Below, piece by piece: positions 11,201 to 19,345 of a stretch of DNA of 33,080 nucleotides (position 1 is the stretch's first letter; every line of letters begins with the position of its first letter). The DNA comes from a virus: the IMG/VR virus record IMGVR_UViG_3300025674_000011, positions 1 to 33,080 of that record. The stretch is one strand, 5' to 3'. The notes below the pieces were generated by a model. That model had not been told where the DNA came from and searched no databases. It was given only the letters and a program-made list of their open reading frames with translations. Made by a program: the position numbers and the translations under genes.

Positions 11201-11534
11201 GGCTTTGTAGTCTTCCAAATTCTTCTTGTGCCATTAATCCTATGGCATTGCTATATCTTTCAGCTAAAATCTTTTGTGCATATGGAGCACCAACTTGTGA
11301 AAAATTAGCTTTTTCAAAAAGAACTTTACCATCTTTTGCTACTGCTAATGTTTTTGCTGTATTAATATCTGTCTTAATTGCATCTTGTCTTGCTTCTTCC
11401 CAAAAGATTTTTTGCATTGAATCGCCTAATTCAGCGACTGCTAACCCTAATTGTCTTGCACCTGTATCAGCAGCAACAACACCAACAGGTTGGTTTCTAA
11501 ATGTAGTAGGTTTTGATTTTATAAATTGTGCCAT
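8277..11534 (-). CDS. Internal virion protein (gp15 position) with C-terminal GH24-like lysozyme domain
   Basis: A 1085-residue protein in the gp15 slot. Residues about 870-1075 resemble a T4-type lysozyme. E879 in KENFRTAPYID is nine residues before D888, followed by LSIGRGFN, where S893 sits at the catalytic Thr position. Further on are KALIDFSYQFGHDRLKRT and QTRRRVGDRAG, which parallel the T4 lysozyme helices INMVFQMG and QTPNRAKR. It would act as a virion-borne muramidase opening the peptidoglycan during entry, the role T7 gives to gp16. The first 850 residues are helical and unrecognised. Thr to Ser, with one residue fewer in the loop, is the only deviation I see. Start and stop each overlap their neighbours by one base. 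Confidence 0.82.
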   Translation of the reverse strand: MAQFIKSKPTTFRNQPVGVVAADTGARQLGLAVAELGDSMQKIFWEEARQDAIKTDINTAKTLAVAKDGKVLFEKANFSQVGAPYAQKILAERYSNAIGLMAQEEFGRLQSQYKYDKDKFDKLANGYIDAHVKNFKDNGMDQYIPDFITKVTNQRVLHSNKILNDTIARDERVAAQNTLLTTKDNINTLSTLTYAQSNLEQSNIEEEGPEIYQQMQVDIENTVQEIETNIKSLVAEGHIKAPAAADLYAELRRSRALGVVNQVVDRLGENGPAIKGIEQIMQSKKPSQKLINTVINLSNGAISISDLQKIYDLKDGLDLTRTDMGIITREISNRSGDADKIMNAMNDDYTASYYANMVNGTSNAPVILENTDKVREGLNAGISKNLGTKVTSMNLLTMPSEDYSYVLRQARTENVIPSSMHQLFKHPDITTLSAMSGLNRSQKTAYLSRVLDMWKNVAYTKDGRSKLKGYDDEYFKFNAIDAVARANGGDIVDAFNYFSRIPATEKELNENIKLVVKEFIPDATVTSVDKSLESVLEKTEVKPQHWYQMKPYVQKLLVTKRLKGGTNESVPEFNLENIVDVINGTYDNLYIEDETIYDVQNIGLTDQRTRFSPKRKYLDGNYDKFKLHVNTMVAETSKTEGLLGSEYFLLPDYRNSQFGDQAFTIVDANGIPLLNNEGVEMYFNTKEFDKKLSYNAEEARNRSLQQVFNSRLKRINAKLPPEDLSLLKPDIESIDFSDFIGNDKFDSTYNSTLSAIKNFEQPINSGEYALASKSFGSKSQQDFEGVTKFGTQEDETRILSTLKTFSEYVDGLEGSYLENKITQKGFENPSWQLLTRAKSLKEGITDKIKDIYNTLLTPDVAVQIQDNLIEIVNYTSNKENFRTAPYIDRNTLSIGRGFNIRYLTDKDYEKMPPQLASELKPLQSWLLTNKNATREQLLTKANEFKRKMGLGGIEGMRQKTADLVYTDKIKDIYEQYNKEFPNFAELAVDRQKALIDFSYQFGHDRLKRTFVKYYDSVSKAINTDDPELRAYYFRQAGFHQAYNYGEFGNTKTPLHIQTRRRVGDRAGLLGFYIRDNSDFMDQEFD

Positions 11535-12013
11535 TATGTAATAAATCCCATATCTTTACTTGGATTAGGCATCATTGTGCTTGCTTTATATCCTGCACCC
11601 AGAATAGTTCCAAATGCTTTATATCTATAAGCTCTTGATATATTATTAGCCTTAGTAACTGCCATTACAGCCTGTTGTGCATATTTACTTTGTTCAGCAA
11701 GATTTTGATAGTTTGATCTAGCAGCAGCAGTTTGAGTATCCCTTTCTGCTTTTTCAAGTATTCTCTTATAAGATCTATCTGATCCTAAATCTCTACCAGT
11801 AACTCCTGCAACAGCAGCATTTGTAGATTTAAAGGTTTGTAAATTTTCCATAATCATATTATGTTCTTGCAGTGCTTGCAGCTTTCTAATCTTTGCCTGT
11901 GTTTTAATATTTCTTTCAGTTAATGCACCCTCTACTTTTGCACCTGCTGCTGCATCACTATATCCTTTTGCTGTTACTAATGCTGAACCTATTGCTAATG
12001 CTACTTGCCACAT
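11534..12013 (-). CDS. Small internal virion protein, gp14-like
   Basis: 159 residues, the usual size and place of T7 gp14-like core proteins, between tail tube B and the gp15-position protein. It starts with a hydrophobic Ala/Gly segment (VALAIGSALVTAKGYSDAAA) and then has a long charged helix rich in Gln, Ala and Arg (residues 30-125), typical of these proteins. In T7 the gp14 protein forms the outer-membrane part of the ejection channel. The ATG at 12013 overlaps the preceding stop by one base. The assignment rests on synteny and composition, not on a catalytic motif. Confidence 0.8.
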   Translation of the reverse strand: MWQVALAIGSALVTAKGYSDAAAGAKVEGALTERNIKTQAKIRKLQALQEHNMIMENLQTFKSTNAAVAGVTGRDLGSDRSYKRILEKAERDTQTAAARSNYQNLAEQSKYAQQAVMAVTKANNISRAYRYKAFGTILGAGYKASTMMPNPSKDMGFIT

Positions 12014-14271
12014 TAAAATGCCACCTCTACTATCATACCATTAATTTGAAGATCCAAAGGAAACGACTGAGATACTGTTACTCTTGGATCACGACTGTAA
12101 CCTAACATCCTAAACTCTTCCTTACCTGTAACTGCTACCCTATCTAAACTCATATCATCTGTAACATTTCTAATAATAAGATCTCTTGTTGTAGATGTAT
12201 CCTTTGGGCCAGTAACACTTACAGCAGTTGTTTCAAATAAATCTAATACAACTTTAGGAATCTGTCTAGGTTCTCCTGTTAATGGGCCACCTTGTATAGC
12301 AGCATCAATAGGTAATGTTTTGATTGTAGGTGTAAATGCGTAACCAATATAGGCTTGTGTTATACCACTCTTAACTGTTGAAGCATCTATCTGTCCACCT
12401 GATATAGTAAACTCACCAAGATAGTCATTACCATTTGTAGCTTTTACCACAGCATCATTCGCAAAATGTGATGTAGCTAATCCTGTAAACACACTAGCAG
12501 TTCCTGTAAAACTATCACAGAAATCCATAGGCATATCATCTTGAAACTCTTCTAAGAAATACTTGGTTGTGCCTGATCCATCATCTCTAGCTGCAACAAC
12601 AAACAATCTTTCATGTACAGAACATATACTATGCCATGTGCCTTGAGTATTCCACAATGCCCAACCTGCTTTCTCATCACCCCTTACAGAGTAAAACACA
12701 GCAATAGTTCCATCACTATTTATTAAAAAGGCATAAGATTCACTACGATTCAAAGCACCTTTAATAGATGCAATCTGTACTGGATCTATTATTAAATGTG
12801 GTGCAAGTCCTGATACAGCAACAGATGTATAAGCTGCTTCTGCATCAGTAAACAAAAACTCTCTCAATGCACTACCAGTTTTCTGTATAAATAAAGTAGC
12901 ACCATCAAACACAGTAGGTCTTACATAAGATGCACCATATGGTGTTTGTCTTCTTATCTGTGCATTAGATGGTGTAACTGGCTTATCTACTGGTGCTTGT
13001 ACAAATAACTCTGCACCTGTAGTAAATACTTGTAGATCTCTGTTAGATACTAAATGCCTTATAGTAAATATCTCACCTACGTTTGCTGTTAAATCTATAG
13101 CATCATCATCTTCTGCGTCACCAACATCAAAGTTAAAATACTGACCAGACTTACTACCCCATATACCATCAGGCTGTGCTAATGTACCACCAAACCATAA
13201 TCTGTTTTGATGAAATGTAACTGCAGCAGGATACCCTCTTAATGAAGAGTAACTTTGTTCTTGCCATTCAGATGTAGCTGCACCACTAATTATTCTTGGT
13301 GAACCACCACCTATAGCAGTTGATGATGCTGTATTTCCACAATCATACTCATAACTATTCTCATCAATAACTGTAATAGTATGTGTGCCATTTATATGAC
13401 TATTTGTAATACCACCTAATGAACCTGCTCTTTCTACTGTTATACTTGCTCCAGTAGCTAGTCCATGCAAAGCATCAGTAACCTTAATAATGCTAGAGTT
13501 TTCTATAGTTTCCAAAGAGTCAATCGGCAACTGTCTTCTTAGAGTTCCATTAATTGTAACTGTAACTGTAGTTGCATTTGTAAATGCTGTTATTCTACAT
13601 CTCGTTTCACCTATCAATAGATCCACACCCACATGACTAGAACTAAAGTAATCATCTGATGATGTTAATGTAACACCACTTCCTGTTGTAGCACTTGCCG
13701 ATATAGTTGTGCCTAGTGCTTGGAAAGGAAAGTATGGTTGATATATTTTATTACCATCTCTTGATTCATCAAAGTTAAATGTATCTACTGCAAATGTAGT
13801 AAGAGATGTTCTTGTAAGCAATCTAATCATAAATGTTTGATGAGCAATAAACATTACATCACCTTGCTGTGCAAAAGTAATCTCTTCAAGATAAGGTGCT
13901 GCTGTTGTATTTACTAACCATGTTTGCCCAGTAATAGTTTGTATAGATGATATATTCCCAGTAGTAGGACTAATCTGAAATATCTCTATTCTTTCATTAC
14001 TAAATGCTATTATATATTTTTCATCATCCGAAAATATAAAAGGTTCTATTCTTACTGACTGTCTTAAAGACGTAGAATGTGCAGGGTTACTTCCAAAGTT
14101 TGCCCATCTTTTTGTGCCAGTTCTTTTCTTTAATCCACCCTCAGACCTAATAAAAAAGTTTCTTACTTGCTCTGCAGCATTAGTATAAACCTTTGTATCA
14201 GTTCTTGATGTCAATGATGGGCTTACCTCTCCAAACTGAAAGTTATTTAATGGCACTCTTATTCTAGCCAT
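12013..14271 (-). CDS. Tail tubular protein B (gp12-like nozzle)
   Basis: 752 residues, matching the size of podovirus tail nozzle proteins. The N-terminus (VPLNNFQFGEVSPSLTSRTD, then VRNFFIRSEGGLKKRTGTK) is the hallmark of this family, where a GE(V/I)SP motif is followed by a GG..RRPGT-like motif. The middle carries RGYPAAVTFHQNRLWFGGT, also typical. Six copies would form the nozzle below the gp11-like adaptor. It starts one base after the stop of the gp11-like gene and runs into the gp14-like gene with a one-base overlap. Confidence 0.93.
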   Translation of the reverse strand: MARIRVPLNNFQFGEVSPSLTSRTDTKVYTNAAEQVRNFFIRSEGGLKKRTGTKRWANFGSNPAHSTSLRQSVRIEPFIFSDDEKYIIAFSNERIEIFQISPTTGNISSIQTITGQTWLVNTTAAPYLEEITFAQQGDVMFIAHQTFMIRLLTRTSLTTFAVDTFNFDESRDGNKIYQPYFPFQALGTTISASATTGSGVTLTSSDDYFSSSHVGVDLLIGETRCRITAFTNATTVTVTINGTLRRQLPIDSLETIENSSIIKVTDALHGLATGASITVERAGSLGGITNSHINGTHTITVIDENSYEYDCGNTASSTAIGGGSPRIISGAATSEWQEQSYSSLRGYPAAVTFHQNRLWFGGTLAQPDGIWGSKSGQYFNFDVGDAEDDDAIDLTANVGEIFTIRHLVSNRDLQVFTTGAELFVQAPVDKPVTPSNAQIRRQTPYGASYVRPTVFDGATLFIQKTGSALREFLFTDAEAAYTSVAVSGLAPHLIIDPVQIASIKGALNRSESYAFLINSDGTIAVFYSVRGDEKAGWALWNTQGTWHSICSVHERLFVVAARDDGSGTTKYFLEEFQDDMPMDFCDSFTGTASVFTGLATSHFANDAVVKATNGNDYLGEFTISGGQIDASTVKSGITQAYIGYAFTPTIKTLPIDAAIQGGPLTGEPRQIPKVVLDLFETTAVSVTGPKDTSTTRDLIIRNVTDDMSLDRVAVTGKEEFRMLGYSRDPRVTVSQSFPLDLQINGMIVEVAF

Positions 14272-14859
14272 TTAACTTCTCCTATTGGTTATAAACCTTG
14301 ATGTAGATAATTTTCTTGTTGTTTGCTGTTGTGAATCAAGATTTCTTGCTTTAGCCATAAGTAATTGACCTTTGGCTTCCATAACTTGCATCAATCCATC
14401 ATCTCTTGCTATTGATGTAGCAAATATAGAAGCTAATGCATATTCCACTGCTAACGAAAAGTAGCTTGGCCATGTGTCTTCTGTAGCTCTAAAAGTATAG
14501 TCAGCAATTAATACATCTTGTGTAGTAGAATCTGAGAATACTTTATCGCCATAAACTGTATATTCTATCAATCTATCATTAGTAGTTATACCATGAAGTA
14601 TTAAAAGATTACTTGGTAACTGATGTGCAATATCAAATCTACCTGTAGGAACTTCTGTTAATTGATTTAATACTGCTTGTTCTGTTGCAAATCGCCATCT
14701 TGCTGATGATAAGGTTGCTCTAACTGTGTCTTCATACATATTAGCTGCAACTAAGGCTTCAGTACTTGCAGTATCAAAAGATGTAATAGGCTCTGAACCT
14801 ATAAGAACCAATGCTCTTGATGCTATATCTATTGATGAATTTGCTGCAGTACTTGTCAT
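14272..14859 (-). CDS. Tail tubular protein A (gp11-like adaptor)
   Basis: 195 residues, the normal length for podovirus tail adaptor proteins. The opening segment, with IDIASRALVLIGSEPITSFD and then ANMYEDTVRATLSSARWRFA, fits the family pattern (ALxxLG, then YxxxRxxLLxxxxWxFA). It would form a dodecameric ring between portal and nozzle. Upstream, a 7-bp hairpin lies 8 nt from the start, and the G-rich sequence that could serve as ribosome site is within or beyond that hairpin, so expression may be tuned there. It is followed immediately by the gp12-like gene. Confidence 0.92.
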   Translation of the reverse strand: MTSTAANSSIDIASRALVLIGSEPITSFDTASTEALVAANMYEDTVRATLSSARWRFATEQAVLNQLTEVPTGRFDIAHQLPSNLLILHGITTNDRLIEYTVYGDKVFSDSTTQDVLIADYTFRATEDTWPSYFSLAVEYALASIFATSIARDDGLMQVMEAKGQLLMAKARNLDSQQQTTRKLSTSRFITNRRS

Positions 14860-14867
14860 ATAAGATA

Positions 14868-14885
14868 AGGGGGATTTCTCCCCCT
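14868..14885 (-). promoter_or_regulatory. Intercistronic hairpin with GAAA loop
   Basis: On the transcribed minus strand AGGGGGA pairs with TCCCCCT (7 bp) around a GAAA tetraloop. No U-run follows in the leftward direction, so it is a weak terminator candidate at best. It sits between the capsid/decoration genes and the tail genes and includes G-rich sequence near the gp11-like start. An mRNA stabiliser or a step-down of tail expression would fit. Confidence 0.6.
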
Positions 14886-14899
14886 CCCTTTATTTAGAT

Positions 14900-15169
14900 T
14901 TAGTCACTATCAGTAGCAGTTATTGCAACACCATTGACTATGTCAACTGTGCTACCATCATTCGCATTAACATATGAATGTGATACAACAGGTGTTCCAC
15001 CAGTTGCTGTAATACAAAGTATTACATCATTTACATTCAACATATTAGCTGCGTTATTGAAATAACCTGCTCCGTCAATAGTACCTTGAGCTTCTGTAGT
15101 TGAATAATACCAAAGGTTTTGACCTGAGCCACCACCGATACGTATTAAATTAGCTGCTTCAAATGCCAT
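14900..15169 (-). CDS. Small capsid-associated (decoration-like) protein
   Basis: 89 residues directly downstream of the major capsid gene. The sequence (RIGGGSGQNLWYYSTTEAQG, then FNNAANMLNVNDVI) is Gly/Asn/Val-rich and beta-like. I recognise similar short proteins next to capsid genes in marine phages, where they are often called head decoration or head fibre proteins. There is no charged binding motif, no signal peptide and no membrane segment. It begins 11 nt after the capsid stop and its transcript ends at the hairpin at 14868-14885. The role is inferred from position and general similarity only. Confidence 0.65.
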   Translation of the reverse strand: MAFEAANLIRIGGGSGQNLWYYSTTEAQGTIDGAGYFNNAANMLNVNDVILCITATGGTPVVSHSYVNANDGSTVDIVNGVAITATDSD

Positions 15170-15180
15170 GATCTATCTCC

Positions 15181-15996
15181 TTATGAGTTGTTGTCAAGGA
15201 CTTCATAGATACCATTGTTATCTATAACAACAGCACCCATTGACATCATTGAGGTTGCTAAGTGAGAAACTTTCTCAGGCACATAATTTAACTCAGTAGT
15301 TACATCTGCACCGATACCTAGACCCACTGAAGAAGTGTGGTAACCTATGTTCTTACCTGCAGTAACTGCACTAGTTGAGAATACTTTAAATCCCAAGAAC
15401 TCTTTCATAGACATTCCACCTGCGTAAGGTAGATTTTGCTCTCCAACAAAGTCGGATGAAGCAAACTCTGTGATGAGGAATAAGTCAGCATATCCTTTAG
15501 GATTCATAGCTAAATATCTTCCACCATCTTCAGGAACATCTGCAGCACCCATTGTCTCAAATAATGATAACAAGTCTTCTTTTGCTAAAGCTGAACCTGT
15601 GTCATGTATTTGTGTTGCATTTGCACCTGCATCCATTGCAGTGATAAGTAACTCGTCAGTCTTACGACCTAGAGCAGCAGCAGCAGATTGTGCTACAGCT
15701 TGTCTTTCGTCTATGTTGGTCTTTAACTCATCCAATTTGTCAATGTATTCTGCAGCATAATAGTCTGAGAGTGTTACATCAACTGTGGTGTGAGCTAGTT
15801 CCATTGGTGTAATCATACCATTTCTTGATTTAGTTGAGGCAGAACCAGTACCAATCTTCTGAAAACGTACTGTGCTTCCATTCACATTGCTTACAGTACG
15901 GACAGTATTTCTTAATTTACTACCCATTCTTTGATAAGCTAGATGAACTTCAGTTTCAAACTGCCTAATAAAGGCTGTATCAATTGTATTAGCCAT
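15181..15996 (-). CDS. Major capsid protein
   Basis: 271 residues, following the portal and scaffold genes as expected. The N-terminus (FIRQFETEVHLAYQRMGSKL, then NVNGSTVRFQKIGTG) and the later TLSDYYAAEYIDKLDELKTN and RYLAMNPKGYADLF segments look like an HK97-fold capsid: N-arm, E-loop, spine helix, P-domain. I recall close relatives among marine podoviruses. Ribosome site AGGAG lies 8 nt before the ATG. There is no separate scaffold domain and no visible protease, so maturation is probably by scaffold exit alone. The fold assignment comes from position and pattern. Confidence 0.9.
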   Translation of the reverse strand: MANTIDTAFIRQFETEVHLAYQRMGSKLRNTVRTVSNVNGSTVRFQKIGTGSASTKSRNGMITPMELAHTTVDVTLSDYYAAEYIDKLDELKTNIDERQAVAQSAAAALGRKTDELLITAMDAGANATQIHDTGSALAKEDLLSLFETMGAADVPEDGGRYLAMNPKGYADLFLITEFASSDFVGEQNLPYAGGMSMKEFLGFKVFSTSAVTAGKNIGYHTSSVGLGIGADVTTELNYVPEKVSHLATSMMSMGAVVIDNNGIYEVLDNNS

Positions 15997-16077
15997 AATT
16001 AGATCTCCTGTTTAAAATTAAAATTACTCTTTTCCAGTTATCCGTCTTCAGCTTCGTCTGGTTGTCCGTTTGGGCCA

Positions 16078-16611
16078 TCAGCTTTTAACAGGCTGTTCTT
16101 TATCCTTTATCAAAAATTTATCGTCTTTGCAACGTATAAATCTTAAAACCTGATAACCATTAATCATTACTGGCTCTTCTAGGATAGTAAAACCTAAGAA
16201 ATCCAACCAATCTATAGTCCTTGTATGGTCTGCAGGTACTACATTTTCTAGCTGATAGTATTGTTTTTGAAAGTAATCTACGACTTTTTTACTCCAAAAA
16301 AGAAACTTTCTTGAATGATCTTCAATAGAATATGTTCCTAATGCCCATATCTTTCCAATCATATGTTCATAAACTGGTGTTACACCAAACATCATAGCAG
16401 GTTTACCATCAAGTATTACAGTATAAGTTTCAGCTTTATGTTCCCTAAAACCTGCCATCAATGCACGAAAGGGAGTAGCACCATGTATCATGCACTCCCT
16501 TACATCTGTATCTCTTAAATTATCCTGTAAATAATTTATGTGAGATATATGTGCTTCTACAATGGATTGTCCACTGTAGATGCCACTACCCGTAAAGTTT
16601 TTTAAAGTCAT
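16078..16611 (-). CDS. gp13-like protein with GNAT-type fold
   Basis: 177 residues. The stretch ETYTVILDGKPAMMFGVTP, then IGKIWALGTY, KKVVDYFQKQYYQLENVVPA and TIDWLDFLGFTILEE follows the order seen in T7 gp13 and other phage proteins of the GNAT-like DUF2833 type. The typical acetyl-CoA loop (R/QxxGxG/A) is not obvious, so catalysis is doubtful. In T7 this protein is needed for virion morphogenesis. Here it lies between scaffold and capsid, not beside the gp14-like gene, and its start overlaps the scaffold end by 26 nt. The last codons overlap an acidic reading frame in +1 (see findings). Confidence 0.7.
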   Translation of the reverse strand: MTLKNFTGSGIYSGQSIVEAHISHINYLQDNLRDTDVRECMIHGATPFRALMAGFREHKAETYTVILDGKPAMMFGVTPVYEHMIGKIWALGTYSIEDHSRKFLFWSKKVVDYFQKQYYQLENVVPADHTRTIDWLDFLGFTILEEPVMINGYQVLRFIRCKDDKFLIKDKEQPVKS

Positions 16612-17329
16612 TATTCACCTGATCTACAAAGCCTCTATCTCTTCTAGCAGGATCATAATAACGTGGATCTCTCATTCTAGCCTCAACATCTTCTTGAGTC
16701 AGACCTGCAGGAACAGTAGCTTGATTTGAAATTGTAGTACTCTGCATTTGTTTCTGTATATATTCTACAGCCTTGATGCCTTCTGCAGATGTACCTAGTT
16801 GTGCTATTGCATCTTGCATTTCTGTTGGGAAAAACTTTTGCATAAAGAGTTGAGCAGACTCTACTCTTTGATTAGCATTATCACCAAGTTCTCGTTTTAC
16901 TTCTTCTAAGTTAGGTTGCTGTGCTTCTTGATACTCAGCAAACTTATTAACCCAATGAGAAAACTCTTCTTGTGAGTATCCGTTTTCCCATGCATACTCA
17001 GCCCATTCTTTTAATAATGGATTGGTTGCAGCCTCTTCTTCGCTTAATACCTCAGGTATTTGGTAGTCACCTGCACTAGCAGGTCTTTGTGAGAAGGCTT
17101 CTTCTTCTAACTTTTCCTGCAATCTTTTTTCTATCTCCTCTTCTTTCTGTCCTATCTTTGATGATAACTCAGAATAAGATTTAGCTAGATCTTCAGGTGT
17201 CTGAAACTTTTCAGGTAACCATTCAGGTCTTGTATTGGTTTCTGCTACAGTCTCCGTAGGCGAGGCTGTGGAGGCAGAGGTATTGTCTACAGGAGTTTCT
17301 GTAGCAGAATCTTGTGCAACTTCATTCAT
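16586..17329 (-). CDS. Scaffolding protein (gp9-like)
   Basis: 247 residues, very acidic and Glu/Gln-rich, with a Thr/Ser/Ala N-terminus (TSASTASPTETVAETNTRPE) followed by long predicted helices such as EEEIEKRLQEKLEEEAFSQR. There is a PEWLPEKFQTPEDLAKSYSE motif that I know from scaffold proteins of many podoviruses. The basic end (RDRGFVDQVNNDFKKLYG) would be the coat-binding helix-turn-helix. Placement between portal and capsid matches T7. The ATG overlaps the previous stop as ATGA. Confidence 0.9.
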   Translation of the reverse strand: MNEVAQDSATETPVDNTSASTASPTETVAETNTRPEWLPEKFQTPEDLAKSYSELSSKIGQKEEEIEKRLQEKLEEEAFSQRPASAGDYQIPEVLSEEEAATNPLLKEWAEYAWENGYSQEEFSHWVNKFAEYQEAQQPNLEEVKRELGDNANQRVESAQLFMQKFFPTEMQDAIAQLGTSAEGIKAVEYIQKQMQSTTISNQATVPAGLTQEDVEARMRDPRYYDPARRDRGFVDQVNNDFKKLYG

Positions 17330-17583
17330 TTCTTTATCCTTTGTCCGTGATTGATTCTTTTAACAATAAGAGCAACAAGGTATCGTTGCCCTTCCAAATG
17401 CCTAAGTTCGGCATCACTTATATTAGGCCCTGCTACTGCATCAACAGTAATGGACTTTAAGTATTGCAACACACTCTGACCTACAGGTGTATTGAATAAT
17501 GCTAATGTATCTTGTGATAATTTTTCATCTTGTTCACGAGGTCGTTGGTATCCATCAACCCCCAAGTATTTCGGTTGGGCCAC
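17326..17583 (-). CDS. Bbp19-like small protein between portal and scaffold
   Basis: 85 residues. The central pattern LALFNTPVGQSVLQYLKSIT followed later by HLEGQRYLVALIVKRI resembles the small Bbp19-type phage proteins (LFxxPxGxxVLxxL ... ExG.R..xL.I) that accompany portal genes in podoviruses. Function is unknown; some relatives are annotated as head-closure or packaging accessories. It overlaps the portal end by 29 nt and the scaffold start by 4 nt, so it is tightly coupled to head genes. Confidence 0.65.
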   Translation of the reverse strand: MAQPKYLGVDGYQRPREQDEKLSQDTLALFNTPVGQSVLQYLKSITVDAVAGPNISDAELRHLEGQRYLVALIVKRINHGQRIKK

Positions 17584-19108
17584 TTGGCATCTCTCCTTGC
17601 TGTGAGGCTTGTTGCATTTGTTGTGCCATCTGAACTAACTGCTGTCTCTCATCAGCATCTCTAATTAAGTTATCAGGCACACCAAATTTCTTTGCTAAGT
17701 ACAGTGCAGTTTCTTCTGAGGATATAAGTATGTTTAATATCTCAGGGCCAAATGAACCTGCTACTGTCTGTAAAAATCTATTTAGAGAAACTATATCTTG
17801 ATTAGATTGAGCTTGTGCTAGGGGAGAAACACTTCTAATCTTTACTTCTCTTCCGTTCACTGTAGGCATTTCTATTCGACCCTGTTGCCTGAGAATGTAA
17901 ATCACTCTCTGCAATAATGGCTGAACCATTTCAGCTTGCAATCTACCAAAAGCAGAACCTATTTTTCTTGATAGATCAGCCATACGTTCAGCAACTTCTG
18001 TAGCAGATGCAGGTGTCTTATTAGGATCACCTAGCATATCATTATACAATGCCCTCTTAATATTGTTTCTCATATCATTTAAAATAAGATTGGCTACATC
18101 AAAAGATCCTGCCGCTCTAATTGGCTGTAGTCCTTGAGTATTTGGTGCTTTAGGAATGACAGTTCCAGGGACTAAGTTAATAGTATCCACATTGATTACA
18201 CCATCATCATCTATCTGATAGATGCCTGATATAGCCATCTGTGCATTTTCAAGAATCATTTCTATAGTTAAGTTACAGGTTTTAATTGCACTTAATGCAT
18301 TTACTGCAGGGCCTCTACCATATATCTCACCACTAGCTTTACTCCATCTAAAAGCTATAAATGGATTAGAACCAACACCTTTGTATATTTCCTGCATAAT
18401 TAATTCTTTATTAGCCATGTCAATGACCATGTAAGAATACTTTTCTTCATTTATATCATCATATAATTTGCAAGACACTTCTAGTATTTTGCATTTGGAA
18501 TCAGGATAATTATTTATTCTTTGTAAAATATTAGGAGTTAATATTGCTTTTGGATAAGCTATCATAATATCTGAGTTCTTAATCATGCGTTCTCTAAACA
18601 CATGATCTACTCTACCATCAGGGCCAGTATCTAAAACAACATGAGGCAATGGGATAGATTGAAATCTTACAGGATTAATTGCGTCACCCTCTGTAACAAG
18701 TATGACTGCAGTACCTAATGCAAGATCTATAAAACATTCATGTATCTCTTGTGCAAAGTTAGATGTCTGTAATATCTCAAATACATAATCTGTAACAGCA
18801 TCTAATGCATTATTAACATCATCACGTTCTGCTTCAGGAACTTCTGTGCCAGTAACAAAGTCTGCCCATCTAGCAAAGTTAGGTGTCAACCCTGCTTGAA
18901 GTCTTGATGCAAACTCTTGTATACCAACAACTGCAGTTTCATCAAAGATCTTGTCATCTCGTCTTTGGCCGGGGGTATAGTTTTTAAAGCCTTGTCTTTG
19001 TGGAAGACAATACTCAAAGATCTCGTCATAAAGCTCCTCAAACTCTCGCCTGATAGTAAGAGCCTTCTCGTATCTTTGGATCATACCCTCTGCAGTTTTT
19101 TCATGCAT
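17555..19108 (-). CDS. Portal / head-tail connector protein (gp8-like)
   Basis: 517 residues, the normal size of T7-like connectors. Family marks include an early helix (YEKALTIRREFEELYDEIFE), YCLPQRQGF, DETAVVGIQEFASRLQAGLT with NFARWADF, FIAFRWSKASGEIYGRGPAV, and a Gln-rich C-terminus (LVQMAQQMQQASQQG). A dodecamer at the capsid vertex would serve as packaging channel and tail docking site. It starts one base from the upstream small gene stop (19108 shared). Confidence 0.95.
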   Translation of the reverse strand: MHEKTAEGMIQRYEKALTIRREFEELYDEIFEYCLPQRQGFKNYTPGQRRDDKIFDETAVVGIQEFASRLQAGLTPNFARWADFVTGTEVPEAERDDVNNALDAVTDYVFEILQTSNFAQEIHECFIDLALGTAVILVTEGDAINPVRFQSIPLPHVVLDTGPDGRVDHVFRERMIKNSDIMIAYPKAILTPNILQRINNYPDSKCKILEVSCKLYDDINEEKYSYMVIDMANKELIMQEIYKGVGSNPFIAFRWSKASGEIYGRGPAVNALSAIKTCNLTIEMILENAQMAISGIYQIDDDGVINVDTINLVPGTVIPKAPNTQGLQPIRAAGSFDVANLILNDMRNNIKRALYNDMLGDPNKTPASATEVAERMADLSRKIGSAFGRLQAEMVQPLLQRVIYILRQQGRIEMPTVNGREVKIRSVSPLAQAQSNQDIVSLNRFLQTVAGSFGPEILNILISSEETALYLAKKFGVPDNLIRDADERQQLVQMAQQMQQASQQGEMPSGPTEILGG

Positions 19109-19335
19109 TACTGATTATACTCATTGTAAAAGCCAATACCACCACCTGAACCACGAAGAAGTGATCTACGACCTGACCCCTTACGTCTTCTAGTAATGTT
19201 TTCTTCAAGAACATCTTGCCTAGCTTCAGTTCTTTTTGCTGTCTCTTCTTCTTTTTGAGCTTCTCTTTCCATCTCTTCTTCTTTTTCTTCAACTGTAGGC
19301 TCTGGAGTTCTTGGCCTACTACCACCTATACACAT
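19108..19335 (-). CDS. Small charged protein between terminase and portal
   Basis: 75 residues from ATG at 19335. I chose this start over a longer frame because AGGAG lies 7 nt upstream and the sequence then begins MCIGGSRPRTPEP, a common opening (MC.GG...P.P) of small proteins found between terminase and portal in podoviruses. The middle is a Glu/Lys-rich helix and the end has RRRKGSGRRSLLRGSGGG, a basic, Gly-rich tail. The ribosome site overlaps the terminase stop codon (TAAGGAG). The function is unknown. Confidence 0.75.
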   Translation of the reverse strand: MCIGGSRPRTPEPTVEEKEEEMEREAQKEEETAKRTEARQDVLEENITRRRKGSGRRSLLRGSGGGIGFYNEYNQ

Positions 19336-19345
19336 AGCAATCTCC

